This document shows positions 25,245 through 33,492 of a stretch of DNA of 64,000 nt, piece after piece. The notes under the pieces were generated by a model. The model was not told the DNA's origin and made no database searches. It saw only the letters and a list, made by a program, of their open reading frames with translations. The DNA is taken from the NCBI RefSeq assembly GCF_029428875.1, contig NZ_JAJSOO010000001.1, forward strand, positions 4,712,001 to 4,776,000, given 5' to 3'. The position numbers and the translations under genes are program-made. The DNA is from Streptomyces sp. JH34 (GTDB lineage Bacteria; Actinomycetota; Actinomycetes; Streptomycetales; Streptomycetaceae). The first letter of the stretch is position 1. Each line of letters opens with the position of its first letter.

Positions 25245-26414
25245 TCAGCTGTGGCCGCGCGAGGGAGACCGCACGACAGCAGGGCCGGGCGCAGAGCGGG
25301 TCCGGGCCGAGGACGGCGAGATTGGGTGTGGCGTGCTGCGAGCGAGAGCGGCGTGCACCCGCGCAGGAGGAGGCCCGTTCGACGAAGAAGCTGGGGCCGG
25401 TGACGGCGGAGAGTGGCCGTTCGCCGTCCGCCAGCGGGTACGTATGTCATCGAGTGGACCGAGCGTGTGCAGGGCGTGATTGATGAGATGCCCAGGGGAC
25501 AGGGACTCGTTCTCCGCCAAGCCCCGAATGGTGCGAGCAGAGGCGACGGCGGTGCGGGTGACCGAGGAACGGATCACCTGCTCACCGAGCCACTCGGCGC
25601 TGCCAGGACCCACACCGTCACAGATGACGGCGACCTGCCCGCCGGACAGCGTGCCGTCGGCCAGCAGACCGCGCCGCTGCGCCTCCCAGACCAGGGTGAT
25701 CCGGTCGATGGGCTCGCCCCGGTGGTGCAGCGCGCCGAGGCAGCGGTAGAGCTGCCCGTGGGCCGGGTCGGCGAAGTCGCCCGGCCGCAGCCAGTCCACC
25801 ACCTCGTCCATGGCCCTCGGCCGCTCGACAAGGACGGCCAGCAGGAACCGTTCGTCCTCGGCGACCTGACCGGCCCGAACCGGCGGCAGGGCGGCCGGAG
25901 CGGTGGCCAGCGGCGTAGCGGGCGGGACCGGGCGCGGTTCAGTGCCCCACCGCCGTGCGAGATCGTCGAGAACCCCGGTCAGAACGTCCGCGTGGTGCAG
26001 GGCGCCCTCGACCTCGCCCCGCAGGGCGTCGGTGCGGGCCGCCTGGTGAAGGCGGATCGCGTGCGCGGTGATGCTGCGATGGATCGCCCCCTCCAGCACC
26101 ATGCGGCCGTACGCCGGAGCGTGTTCGGGACGCGGGCAGGCAGAGACCAGGGTGTGTGCGTAGACCGCGCTCAGCCCCCGTACGTGGTGGCCGGCCTCCT
26201 CGACCGCAGCGGTCACCCACGACAGCGGCACCGATGTATCGGCTGCCAGTCCGGGGTGGCCATCGGCCCGGAGCCTGCGCAGCGCGGCGAACAGCGCCTG
26301 GTGGACCGGCCGGTCGAAGTGATCCGGTGCGAGCCAATCAAGATGCGCCAGCTGGTCCGGATCGAGGAGCACGGAGCCCAGGACCGCCTGCTCCGCGCGC
26401 AGCAGCGGGTTCAT
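25245..26414 (-). CDS. Protein with two DnaB-helicase N-terminal-type domains
   Basis: A 389-residue protein. The first domain (residues 1-130, AEQAVLGSVLLDPDQL) and the second (about 185-300, DERFLLAVLVERPRAMDEVVDWL) both resemble the N-terminal domain of replicative DnaB. There is no RecA-type ATPase motif, so it is not itself a helicase. The last 80 residues are Pro/Ser-rich. Members of this group lie in the conjugation operons of actinobacterial elements. It might act as an interaction module for the host or element helicase; that is inferred from the domain. Confidence 0.75.
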   Translation of the reverse strand: MNPLLRAEQAVLGSVLLDPDQLAHLDWLAPDHFDRPVHQALFAALRRLRADGHPGLAADTSVPLSWVTAAVEEAGHHVRGLSAVYAHTLVSACPRPEHAPAYGRMVLEGAIHRSITAHAIRLHQAARTDALRGEVEGALHHADVLTGVLDDLARRWGTEPRPVPPATPLATAPAALPPVRAGQVAEDERFLLAVLVERPRAMDEVVDWLRPGDFADPAHGQLYRCLGALHHRGEPIDRITLVWEAQRRGLLADGTLSGGQVAVICDGVGPGSAEWLGEQVIRSSVTRTAVASARTIRGLAENESLSPGHLINHALHTLGPLDDIRTRWRTANGHSPPSPAPASSSNGPPPARVHAALARSTPHPISPSSARTRSAPGPAVVRSPSRGHS

Positions 26415-26641
26415 CGTCGCCCCCCGGCGTCGGAGGAGGGAAGTTCATCGTGCCGGGCGCGGAGATCGGCGACGGCCTGGTCGGCAGCGGCCATCGCCAC
26501 GGCGAAGCCGTCCAGCACACTGGTGAACACGGGGTCGGTGGCGATAATCGAGCCGACCCCGCTGACCAGCCACCACTGGCCGTCGCGCAGAACGACCGGC
26601 GAACGTTCGAGCCGCCCGGGACGCGGCGTGGGCGCACTCAT
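26411..26641 (-). CDS. Small hypothetical protein in the transfer operon
   Basis: A 76-residue protein overlapping its neighbours on both sides by 4 bp, so certainly part of the operon. The sequence (LERSPVVLRDGQWWLVSG and FTSVLDGFAVAMAAADQAV) looks like a small alpha/beta domain. No family is recognised. Confidence 0.65.
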   Translation of the reverse strand: MSAPTPRPGRLERSPVVLRDGQWWLVSGVGSIIATDPVFTSVLDGFAVAMAAADQAVADLRARHDELPSSDAGGRR

Positions 26642-27921
26642 GCCGACAGCCCGAAGCCGTCACGGCCGTGGGTCTTCGCGATGGCCCGTTCGGTGATGGC
26701 CTTCGTCGCGCGGGCGGAGGCCGGGCCGATCTCCTTGGCGGACGGCTCCCTGTACCAAGGCCGCAGATCAAGCATCGCCACTCGGATGCCGGTGGCCAGG
26801 AGCAGTGCCTTGCCCTTGGGCAGGGCGCGGATTGCATCGGGCGGCAGGATCCGCTCGCTGCGCATACTGACTGAGGTGGACTTGCTGCCGTCGCTGGTGG
26901 AGACCGAGGTGGTCTGGACATCGTGGTCACCGACCTGTCGGCTGAGGCGGTCGGCGAAGTCGGCGTCATCGATGCCGGATCCGATGATCTTGATGGTGGC
27001 GGCGGACCAGAGGGCGTCCATGCCGGCCTCACCCCAGCACCGCTGGCCCTGGCGGTAGGACTGCAGGATCGTCATAGGGATGACGCCCCGGCTGCCCAAG
27101 TGGCTGTAGAGATCGGGGAGGTCCGAGATCTTGCAGACGTTCGCGGCCTCGTCGAGGACGCAGAGGGCGGGCGGGTCGAGCCGGCCGCCGGAGCGCTCGG
27201 CGACGATCACGGCCGCGCGCATCACGGCGTCGGCCGCCGCGGCGATGATCGCGGACGCGCTGCCGCCGCCGTCCTTGCTGAGGAGGTACAGCGTGTCGCG
27301 GGAGGTGGCGAAGGCGAAGGGCTTGAACTCGGGGAGGCCCTTGGCGGGGATGACCCAGCCGGCGACGTCCGGGTCGAGCAGGCAGCTGGCGTACTGCCTC
27401 GCGGTCTCGTAGATGCCGTCGCGGGTCTCGGTGGCGCCGGAGACGGTGCCCTGGAGTTGGGCGGCGACCGCAAGGTGGCCGGCATCGGTGAGTAGATCGA
27501 CCGGGGTCCGGTCGGCGGGGGCGGCGAGCCAGCCCAGGACATCGGTGATCGGCCGCCGGTGGCCGGCGGCGGCGAGGAACAGCGCGCCGAGCGTGTTGGA
27601 CGCGGCGGTGGACCAGAAGTCGGAGCCGTTCGACTCGTCGACGCTGGCGGCGACGAAGTGTCCGGCAAGGCGTTTCGCTCCGGCCAGGTCGCGGGCGTCG
27701 GCCAGGATGTCCCACCACATCTCACGTGGATGGTGGGCGATTTGTTGCGGGTCCAGGGTCCAGATCGTGCCGACCTCGGCGCGGGCGTCGACCGTCGCGG
27801 TGAAGGCATCGTTCGCCGCCTTGTTCGACGTCAGCAGCACCGGGCCGGGGGCCGCGAGAATCGCGGGGATCGCCAGTCCGGAGGTCTTGCCGGAGCGCGG
27901 GGCCATGATCGCGACGATCAC
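26638..27921 (-). CDS. VirD4/TraG-type coupling protein, ATPase part (frameshifted from its N-terminus)
   Basis: The coupling protein links the relaxosome to the secretion channel. From GTG 27921 this frame has Walker A MAPRSGKTSG (residues 6-15), Walker B PPALCVLDEAANV (near 245) and RGVIPMTILQSYRQG, and is complete to the C-terminus. The frame is open about 90 bp further upstream (SWEDV and GILLGALSPGRADVR read well) but has no start there. The membrane-anchoring N-terminus lies in another frame at 27986-28426. The whole protein would be about 600 residues, as usual for the family. A one-base frame change near 28000 separates the parts. Confidence 0.85.
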   Translation of the reverse strand: MIVAIMAPRSGKTSGLAIPAILAAPGPVLLTSNKAANDAFTATVDARAEVGTIWTLDPQQIAHHPREMWWDILADARDLAGAKRLAGHFVAASVDESNGSDFWSTAASNTLGALFLAAAGHRRPITDVLGWLAAPADRTPVDLLTDAGHLAVAAQLQGTVSGATETRDGIYETARQYASCLLDPDVAGWVIPAKGLPEFKPFAFATSRDTLYLLSKDGGGSASAIIAAAADAVMRAAVIVAERSGGRLDPPALCVLDEAANVCKISDLPDLYSHLGSRGVIPMTILQSYRQGQRCWGEAGMDALWSAATIKIIGSGIDDADFADRLSRQVGDHDVQTTSVSTSDGSKSTSVSMRSERILPPDAIRALPKGKALLLATGIRVAMLDLRPWYREPSAKEIGPASARATKAITERAIAKTHGRDGFGLSA

Positions 27922-27985
27922 GTCCTCCCACGACGCACGGACATCGGCCCGCCCCGGGGAAAGAGCGCCGAGCAGGATGCCGCGG

Positions 27986-28426
27986 TCAGCAGGAGCGACC
28001 TCTTTTACACCTCCGGCCGCTCAGAGACGGCCGCAGGTCCCGGGCCTTGGCGGTGATCTCCTTGTCCAGCAGCGGGGCGAGGTCGCCCTTCCGCGCGAGA
28101 CCGTTCTTCGCACCGCCGCGCAGCCGCATCCACACCACCAGGCCGAGGACCGTGAACCAGACGGACAGCAGGCCGGGGATGATCCGTGCGCCGATGAGCA
28201 GGGCGGTGGGGCTCAGGTGCGGCCACAGCACCTCGGGGTGCAGCAGCGTGTCGGTGGCCGTGTACGGGGCCCAGGGCCCGGTACCGACGAGGGAGTTGCT
28301 GAGGTTGCCGGTCAGCCAGGCCAGCGAGCCGAAGGCGAGCACGATGCCGATCAGGCCGAAGAGGAGATAGAGGAGCGCGTCCGACCCGGTGGTGGTCGAG
28401 GGCGCGCTGGTACGCGGTGCGGGCAT
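27986..28426 (-). CDS. VirD4/TraG-type coupling protein, N-terminal membrane part
   Basis: A 146-residue frame from ATG 28426. Two membrane segments (LLYLLFGLIGIVLAFGSLAW and LLSVWFTVLGLVVWMRL) are followed by LLDKEITAKARDLRPSLSG, a typical run-up to the ATPase domain of this family. The frame then ends quickly as RRCKRGRSC, while the matching continuation lies one base out of frame in the ORF that ends at 26638. Without frameshifting, the anchor and motor would be separate proteins. Confidence in the identity is good; whether the pair still works is unclear. Confidence 0.75.
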   Translation of the reverse strand: MPAPRTSAPSTTTGSDALLYLLFGLIGIVLAFGSLAWLTGNLSNSLVGTGPWAPYTATDTLLHPEVLWPHLSPTALLIGARIIPGLLSVWFTVLGLVVWMRLRGGAKNGLARKGDLAPLLDKEITAKARDLRPSLSGRRCKRGRSC

Positions 28427-28603
28427 GGCGAGTCCTGAGAATGAGCGCAGACGAGTGATGGGTGGTGGTGGGCGAGGTTCAGTCTTCTGCTGGTTATCGG
28501 GGCACTCCGGTTCGGGGCGACAACGCAGCGCGGGGAGCGCTCCGGCGAGGGCATCGCTGGCAGGAAGGCAACTGGTGCACCACCTTGGCGGGGCATCGGG
28601 CGG

Positions 28604-29101
28604 TCAGAAGTGAGGGTTCTCGGTGGTCCGCTCGGCCTCGGTGGCGGCCTGGAGCAGCTCGGCGAGGTCGTCGGGTTCGGAGGAGCGCTGGTCGATCCAC
28701 CACCCGGCGCGGGTGACGGTGCGAGCGGCCTCCTCGATCTTCTCCCACTCTGTTTCGCTGGTCTCGCCTTCGAGGACCAGGACGGCGTATGCGGCGGCCA
28801 GGGCCTGGTGGCGGCAGCGCACACCCCAGGCGACGGCTCGCTCGGTCCCGTCCAGGGGCGGCATCCGGTACTGCTGCGACCAGGCTTCGGATTCGGCCCG
28901 TTCTTCGGCGCGCTTAGCCTTCAGCCAGGCGGTCTTGTCCGGTTCGGCGCCTTCCTCGGAGGTTCGCCAGCAGTCGGTGCACTCCTGCTTGGCGAGCCAC
29001 TCGGCAAAGCCCGCACGCCGGTCGGCGGCCCGGTTGGACAGGTCGCGGTCGGCCTGGTGGCCGCAGGAATGGGTGATCTGCCAGACGGTCTTCACGGCCA
29101 T
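28604..29101 (-). CDS. Hypothetical protein with zinc-binding-type cysteines
   Basis: A 165-residue protein starting MAVKTVWQITHSCGHQ, with CTDC near residue 42. The Cys-x-x-Cys pair with C-G-H suggests a metal site. The middle is highly charged (KTAWLKAKRAEERAESEA), and a folded C-terminus follows (AAYAVLVLEGETSETEWEKI). Similar genes occur in Streptomyces conjugative elements. The function is unknown. The 28427-28603 gap before the coupling protein shows no gene. Confidence 0.65.
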   Translation of the reverse strand: MAVKTVWQITHSCGHQADRDLSNRAADRRAGFAEWLAKQECTDCWRTSEEGAEPDKTAWLKAKRAEERAESEAWSQQYRMPPLDGTERAVAWGVRCRHQALAAAYAVLVLEGETSETEWEKIEEAARTVTRAGWWIDQRSSEPDDLAELLQAATEAERTTENPHF

Positions 29102-29128
29102 GGGAACGGTTCCTTACGGGAGGTGGGG

Positions 29129-29896
29129 TTAGCGGTTGAGGGCGAAGGCGATGCGAGGGTCGACCGGCCGGGCCGCCGGAGCGGAGGCGGTGGGAGCGGG
29201 CACCGGCGTCTTGGCCGGGAGGCCGTCGCGGGCTGGGCTGGCAGCGAGAGCGGCGGCGCTGACGGAGGAGGCACGGGTGAAGCCCCGGTCGTGGTCGGGG
29301 CGCGCGGCCGTTGCGGGCGCAGGAGGGCGGCGAGCTGCTACGTCCTGGGTAAGGGAGGGCTGCACCGCGACCTGGAGATCGGATCGATGCATCGACAGCG
29401 TGGCGTCGGCCACCTTCCCCAGGGCTTCGCTGCGGGCGGTGGTGATGGGCAGCGTGTAGACGTCCAGGGCCGGGTTATGGCGCCAGCCGTGCTCCTCCAG
29501 GACGAGGCGGCCGCCGAGCGCGGAGGAGTGGTCCTCGGTGGCCGCGATGATGCCGAGCTGCGGATGTTCGGCGAACGCGACGTCGGGAACCATGCGCGGC
29601 GGCCGGTCAAGGTCGGCGGCCGCTTCCGAGGCCAGTGAGGGGTCGAACGTGGCATCTACGTCGACCTGGTAGTCGGCGTCGCGCAGCAGCGTGACGGCCC
29701 GGGTGGCGCGGCCCTGTCCGTCACGTTGTTGGTCGGCCAGTGCGTACAGCGTCGGCTGGTCAGGGACGGGGTGGAAGTCGAAGCCTTTCAACATCCATGC
29801 GCTGGCTGCGAGATGTTTTGGGTTCGCGGCGACGATGCCGTAGTCGGGGTGGCGGCCGATAGCTACGTCGGGAAGCGAGTCGTAGTGGGTGGACAT
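29129..29896 (-). CDS. Hypothetical element-backbone protein with two related domains
   Basis: A 255-residue protein. Two similar halves are visible: VAIGRHPDYGIVAANP...LKGFDFHPVPDQPTLYAL and VAFAEHPQLGIIAATE...LEEHGWRHNPALDVYTL, each about 90 residues. The tail is Ala/Pro-rich. ATG 29896 begins the conserved part; ATG 29968, with a good GGAG site, would add 24 residues and may be the true start. The family is common beside VirB4/VirD4 genes in Streptomyces but uncharacterised. Confidence 0.65.
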   Translation of the reverse strand: MSTHYDSLPDVAIGRHPDYGIVAANPKHLAASAWMLKGFDFHPVPDQPTLYALADQQRDGQGRATRAVTLLRDADYQVDVDATFDPSLASEAAADLDRPPRMVPDVAFAEHPQLGIIAATEDHSSALGGRLVLEEHGWRHNPALDVYTLPITTARSEALGKVADATLSMHRSDLQVAVQPSLTQDVAARRPPAPATAARPDHDRGFTRASSVSAAALAASPARDGLPAKTPVPAPTASAPAARPVDPRIAFALNR

Positions 29897-29990
29897 GGCT
29901 GATCCGTCCGGTGCGGCTCGGGAAACGCGGTGGTCGAGGGCCGAGATGGTTCTGCTGGTGCGGGGCATCGAGCACTCCGGCGGGAAGTGG

Positions 29991-30572
29991 TCAGCGACCG
30001 AGTGAGGACGGAGGACGAACGGGCGGAAGCGCGGGGCGTACGGCCGAAGCTGCCGGCGTTGGTGCAGGGGTCGTGCAATGGGCGGTCGGTGAGAGTGCGC
30101 GAGCGGCACTCGCTCGAGACGAGGCAGCGTCCGGTCGTGGAGGCACGCCCAGCTGATCGAGGCATCCGTCGATGGCGGCGAGCAGGCTGGGGGCGCTGCC
30201 GCCGTGCTGGGCGTGGGGGCCGCCTGGCTCCGAGTCGTAGATCACTTCGTGGACTGTGGAGTCGTCGGGATGCCCTCGGGTCACCAGCCAGCTTTCGGGG
30301 TGTCCAGGTGGGTGGTCGGTCGGCGGTTCCTGGGGTGGCGAGATGATCAGCGAGCTGCCGTCCGGGAGGTTGGCGTGGACGATGTAGTCGCTGAGGCCGT
30401 ACTCGACAGTGCACACCAGGCCACGCTGCCGAAGGGGCGCGGTGAGGTGTCCGTATCCGTGCTCAGGCCCCGGCAGGCCGGCGACGGCTTGCTGGAGGAG
30501 CAGTTTGCTCGGGCGAGCGGATATCGGTAGGTCCTCCTGATGGAGTGGAACGCGGGGTTCATCGGGACGCAT
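29991..30572 (-). CDS. Hypothetical element-backbone protein
   Basis: A 193-residue protein from ATG 30572 with AAGGAG 8 bp upstream. It contains GLVCTVEYGLSDYIVHANLP, SLIISPPQEPPTDHPPG and ESWLVTRGHPDDSTVHEVIYD, a well-ordered beta-rich domain. The C-terminal 40 residues are Pro/Ala/Ser-rich. It is related by context, and perhaps by fold, to the protein encoded next (29129). The function is unknown. Confidence 0.65.
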   Translation of the reverse strand: MRPDEPRVPLHQEDLPISARPSKLLLQQAVAGLPGPEHGYGHLTAPLRQRGLVCTVEYGLSDYIVHANLPDGSSLIISPPQEPPTDHPPGHPESWLVTRGHPDDSTVHEVIYDSEPGGPHAQHGGSAPSLLAAIDGCLDQLGVPPRPDAASSRASAARALSPTAHCTTPAPTPAASAVRPALPPVRPPSSLGR

Positions 30573-30708
30573 GAGTTTTCTCCTTCTCCCTGGCCGAGTG
30601 CCCCGGTGACCGACGGCGCTAGCCGCTGGTAGGGGTGAGGGGCGCGGTGTTCCACGAGGATGCGGCGATCGGCCGGTTTGGTGCCGCCGGAACTCGGTGC
30701 TATCGACG

Positions 30709-30903
30709 TCAGCGGGAATGACGTGGGGGCTTCGGGTTCGACGCCGGTGGTGCGGGAGGCGAAGCGGGCGAGGCCTCGCGGTTGCCGAGAGCGGAGCGAG
30801 CGAGGGCCGCCTGGGCTCGGTCGTTCTGCGAGGGCCGATCGGGAGCCATCTGCTCGGCCAAGTAGCTGGCAGCCCGAGCGAGTGCCGGGCCTTGACGGGA
30901 CAA
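30709..30903 (-). CDS. Small hypothetical protein
   Basis: A 64-residue protein from a TTG 9 bp after the stop of the frameshifted gene upstream. The first 45 residues (LARAASYLAEQMAPDRPSQ, AALARSALGNREA) look like genuine helical protein; the rest is Pro/Ser-rich. The start is weakly supported. Nothing clear lies in 30573-30708. Confidence 0.4.
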   Translation of the reverse strand: MSRQGPALARAASYLAEQMAPDRPSQNDRAQAALARSALGNREASPASPPAPPASNPKPPRHSR

Positions 30904-30912
30904 CTCGTCGGC

Positions 30913-31399
30913 TTAGTACCAGCCTTCGGAGTTGCGGATCTCCTGCGCATGGCTCGCGTAGATCTCCCGTGAGCCAGGGAGCGAGTCGTCCATGAGCGCC
31001 ATGACCTGGTCCCACTCGTGCCGGACCTGGCCTGCCCGTTCCAGAGTGGTGTCGATCGCGCGCAGCTGCCGGAGGTCCTCGCTGACCGGCCCCTCGACGT
31101 AGTCGGCACCGTGGGCGGCGGCACGGACTCCGGCCAGGACCTCGAGGCCGTAGGTGAGGAAGACCTCGACGTGTTTCCACGCCTCTGCGTCACGGGTTCA
31201 CTTTGCCGTCCGCGTAGCCCTTCTCGTCGATGGGCCAGCCGTCCTCGTCGCAGAAGGAGTCCGAGACCGCGTCCCAGGCGTCGAATGCCTGCCTGATGCC
31301 GTCGGCGGCGGAGGAGAGCGCCGGGATGTGCTGCCTCCATGCCAGTTGATCGGTGGCCGTCAGGGGCTGGCCCTTATCAAAAGCAGGATAAATGGGCAT
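30913..31399 (-). pseudogene. Frameshifted hypothetical helical protein
   Basis: ATG 31399, preceded by GAGGACC, starts MPIYPAFDKGQPLTATDQLA and reads well for 66 residues before ending at 31190. The continuation is in another frame (RDAEAWKHVEVFLTYGLEV to REIYASHAQEIRNSEGWY, stop at 30913-30915). Together they give a protein of about 160 residues with uniform helical character. One frameshift near 31200 explains this. The intact family is a small soluble protein of unknown role in transfer operons. Confidence 0.65.
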
Positions 31400-31465
31400 G
31401 ATTGGTCCTCGTTCTTGTGCTGGCGTCTGCCAAGAGGGTGTTAGCGAGCAGACGAACCCACGGGC

Positions 31466-32971
31466 TTATGCCGACATGCGGGCGTCGGTGTCGAACAGTT
31501 CGCGCTCGGCCGGGTGCAGGATGTGCTGCGTGATGAAGGAGCGGCCTGCGACTTTCCACAGGCCTCGGCCCTTGGTCAGGGCGGAGACTGCCTGGGTCTC
31601 GACGCCGGTCAGGCCGAGCAGTGAAGCGGCTGCGGCGAGTTGGTCGGGTTCCTGGCGGTAGATGATGCGGGTGGAGCAGTCGGCGAGGAGGCCCTCCGCC
31701 AGCACCCGGCCGCGTGAGCCGGCATCGCCTGCCGAGAGCAGATCCGACAACCGGTGGATGACCATGAGGTTGGCGATGCCGAGGCCGCGGGAGAGTTTCC
31801 ACTGGGACTGCATGCGTTCCAGCAGGCCGACGTGCCGCATCACGCGCCACGCTTCGTCGTAGATCACCCAGCGTCGGCCGCCGTCAGGGTCGGCGAGTGC
31901 GGATTCCATCCACGCCGAGGCGCAGGTCATGGCCAGGACCAGGGCGGTGTCGTCGCCGGAGCCGCCGAGGCGGGAGAGATCGATGGACAGCATCGGGGTG
32001 GCAGGGTCGAAGGTCACGGTGCTCGGGGCGTCGAACATGCCGCTCAGGTCGCCGTGTACCAGGCGGCGCAGGGCGTGTGCGAGGTCCTGCGCGGCAAGCC
32101 CCATGTGGCCGGCCTGGTCGCCGAGGGCCCGGTCGAGGCGCTCGGGGGAGCTGAGGGCGTGGGCGATCTCGCCGAGCAGCGGCACCGTGCCGTCGGCGTT
32201 GGCCTCGGCGACGACGAGGTCGAGCGCGAGGTCCAGGGCCGTGTGCTCCATCGGCAGGAGATCACGCTTCAGCACGGTACGAGCGAGGCCGGCCAGGAGC
32301 AGGAGACGGCGCTTTCGGACCTCGGTCGACCAGTCGTCCTCGCTCACCGACGCCGGCCGGGCCGGAGCGTCCAGAGGGTTCAGCCTGCCGGGGAGGCCCG
32401 GCCCCAGCGCGATGCTGTAGCCGCCGAGAGCTTGTGAGACGGCCGTCCACTCGCCCTTGGGATCGCAGGGGACGTAGACCCGGTAGCCGTGGGCGATCGC
32501 CCGGGTGGCTATCGACTTGGCCAGTGCACTCTTGCCCATGCCGATGATCCCGGCCAGGACGGCGTTCGGGTTGGTGAAGCCCTCGATCCTGCCGCTGTTG
32601 TACAGCGAGAACGGGTCGTAACAGAAAGCTGCTTCGGCGTGTACGTCGCGGCCGATGAAGATGCCCTCCGCGCCCAGGCCGCCCTCCGCGAGGAAGGGGT
32701 AGGCCCCGGACACGGTGGCGGTGGTCATCCGGTGGGCGGGCAGGCGCAGTTTGCCGCCCCGAGCCGAGGAGGAGCCGGGGCGCCCGGACGACGGGAAGAC
32801 CGGGCGCAGCTCCGGATCGAGGAATTCCGCGGCACGGTGCTTGGGCGCGGCGCCGGCCAGGCGCGCCTGACGACGGGCCTCGGCGAAACCGCTTCGGGCG
32901 GCCCGCTGCTCGGCACGGGTCGCCTTGCGGGGGACGAACAGGTGGGAGGCGCTGGCGCGGGTGCGGGGCAT
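31466..32971 (-). CDS. VirB4-type conjugation ATPase
   Basis: A 501-residue protein from ATG 32971 with GGAGA 6 bp upstream. After a basic N-terminus and a TATVSGAYPF segment comes the ATPase: Walker A GIIGMGKSALAKS (about residues 139-151), YVPCDPKGEW, Walker B RWVIYDEAWRVM (about 365) and IANLMVIHRLSD. This is the cytoplasmic motor that powers assembly and DNA export of a type IV secretion system. It is shorter than proteobacterial VirB4, which is usual for the actinobacterial group. The gene is intact and sits in the transfer operon after the DUF6238-like gene. Confidence 0.85.
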   Translation of the reverse strand: MPRTRASASHLFVPRKATRAEQRAARSGFAEARRQARLAGAAPKHRAAEFLDPELRPVFPSSGRPGSSSARGGKLRLPAHRMTTATVSGAYPFLAEGGLGAEGIFIGRDVHAEAAFCYDPFSLYNSGRIEGFTNPNAVLAGIIGMGKSALAKSIATRAIAHGYRVYVPCDPKGEWTAVSQALGGYSIALGPGLPGRLNPLDAPARPASVSEDDWSTEVRKRRLLLLAGLARTVLKRDLLPMEHTALDLALDLVVAEANADGTVPLLGEIAHALSSPERLDRALGDQAGHMGLAAQDLAHALRRLVHGDLSGMFDAPSTVTFDPATPMLSIDLSRLGGSGDDTALVLAMTCASAWMESALADPDGGRRWVIYDEAWRVMRHVGLLERMQSQWKLSRGLGIANLMVIHRLSDLLSAGDAGSRGRVLAEGLLADCSTRIIYRQEPDQLAAAASLLGLTGVETQAVSALTKGRGLWKVAGRSFITQHILHPAERELFDTDARMSA

Positions 32972-32997
32972 GAACGTTCTCCAAGTGGAAGGCGGGG

Positions 32998-33450
32998 TTA
33001 GTGGCGTACGAGGCCGGTGAACGGTGCGTGCAGGTCGGCAGGGGTGGTGCGGCGGCGCACGAGGCGCGCGGTGCGCTGGTGGCGCTGGCAGACGGTCAGC
33101 TCGGGCGCCCCTTCGGGCAGGGCGGCCCGGCACGCCTCGGGTTCGGGCACTTCGCCGGAGTCCGGCCGGGGCGCCGCGTGGTAGGCGGTGTGGATGTGGT
33201 CGGCGGCCTGCCAGGCCCTGGTGAGGGCGGCACGGAGGGCGTCGCCCTCGACAGGGACGAGCTGTCCCGTGCGGGAGGCGTGGGCGTCGAGCAGTTCGTA
33301 CAGCGAGACGAGATGGGCGTGCAGGGCGTCCAGCTCGGGGCGGGTGGTGACGAGCGGACCGCCCGGGAGGTTGAGCGCGCGGTGGAAGTCGAGCGCGGCG
33401 GTGGCGAAGGGCACGAAGTCCTGCGCGGTCGTACTGGCGGTGCGGGACAT
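32998..33450 (-). CDS. DUF6238-like small conjugation-cluster protein
   Basis: A 150-residue helical protein between the SCO6880-type and VirB4 genes. Features are FHRALNLPGGPLVTTRPELD, LYELLDAHASRTGQLVPVEG and a basic tail. I believe it matches DUF6238, a family seen in this exact position, but the assignment is from memory. No membrane segment or catalytic motif is seen. Confidence 0.65.
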   Translation of the reverse strand: MSRTASTTAQDFVPFATAALDFHRALNLPGGPLVTTRPELDALHAHLVSLYELLDAHASRTGQLVPVEGDALRAALTRAWQAADHIHTAYHAAPRPDSGEVPEPEACRAALPEGAPELTVCQRHQRTARLVRRRTTPADLHAPFTGLVRH

Positions 33451-33492
33451 GCGGGCGCTCTTTCACAGGAGAGAAGGGGACGAAGACCGGTT

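Noticed and set aside
27980..28020. Programmed ribosomal frameshift in the coupling protein
   Set aside because: No convincing slippery sequence or downstream structure was found, and other frameshifts nearby favour mutation or sequencing error. Kept only as an alternative.
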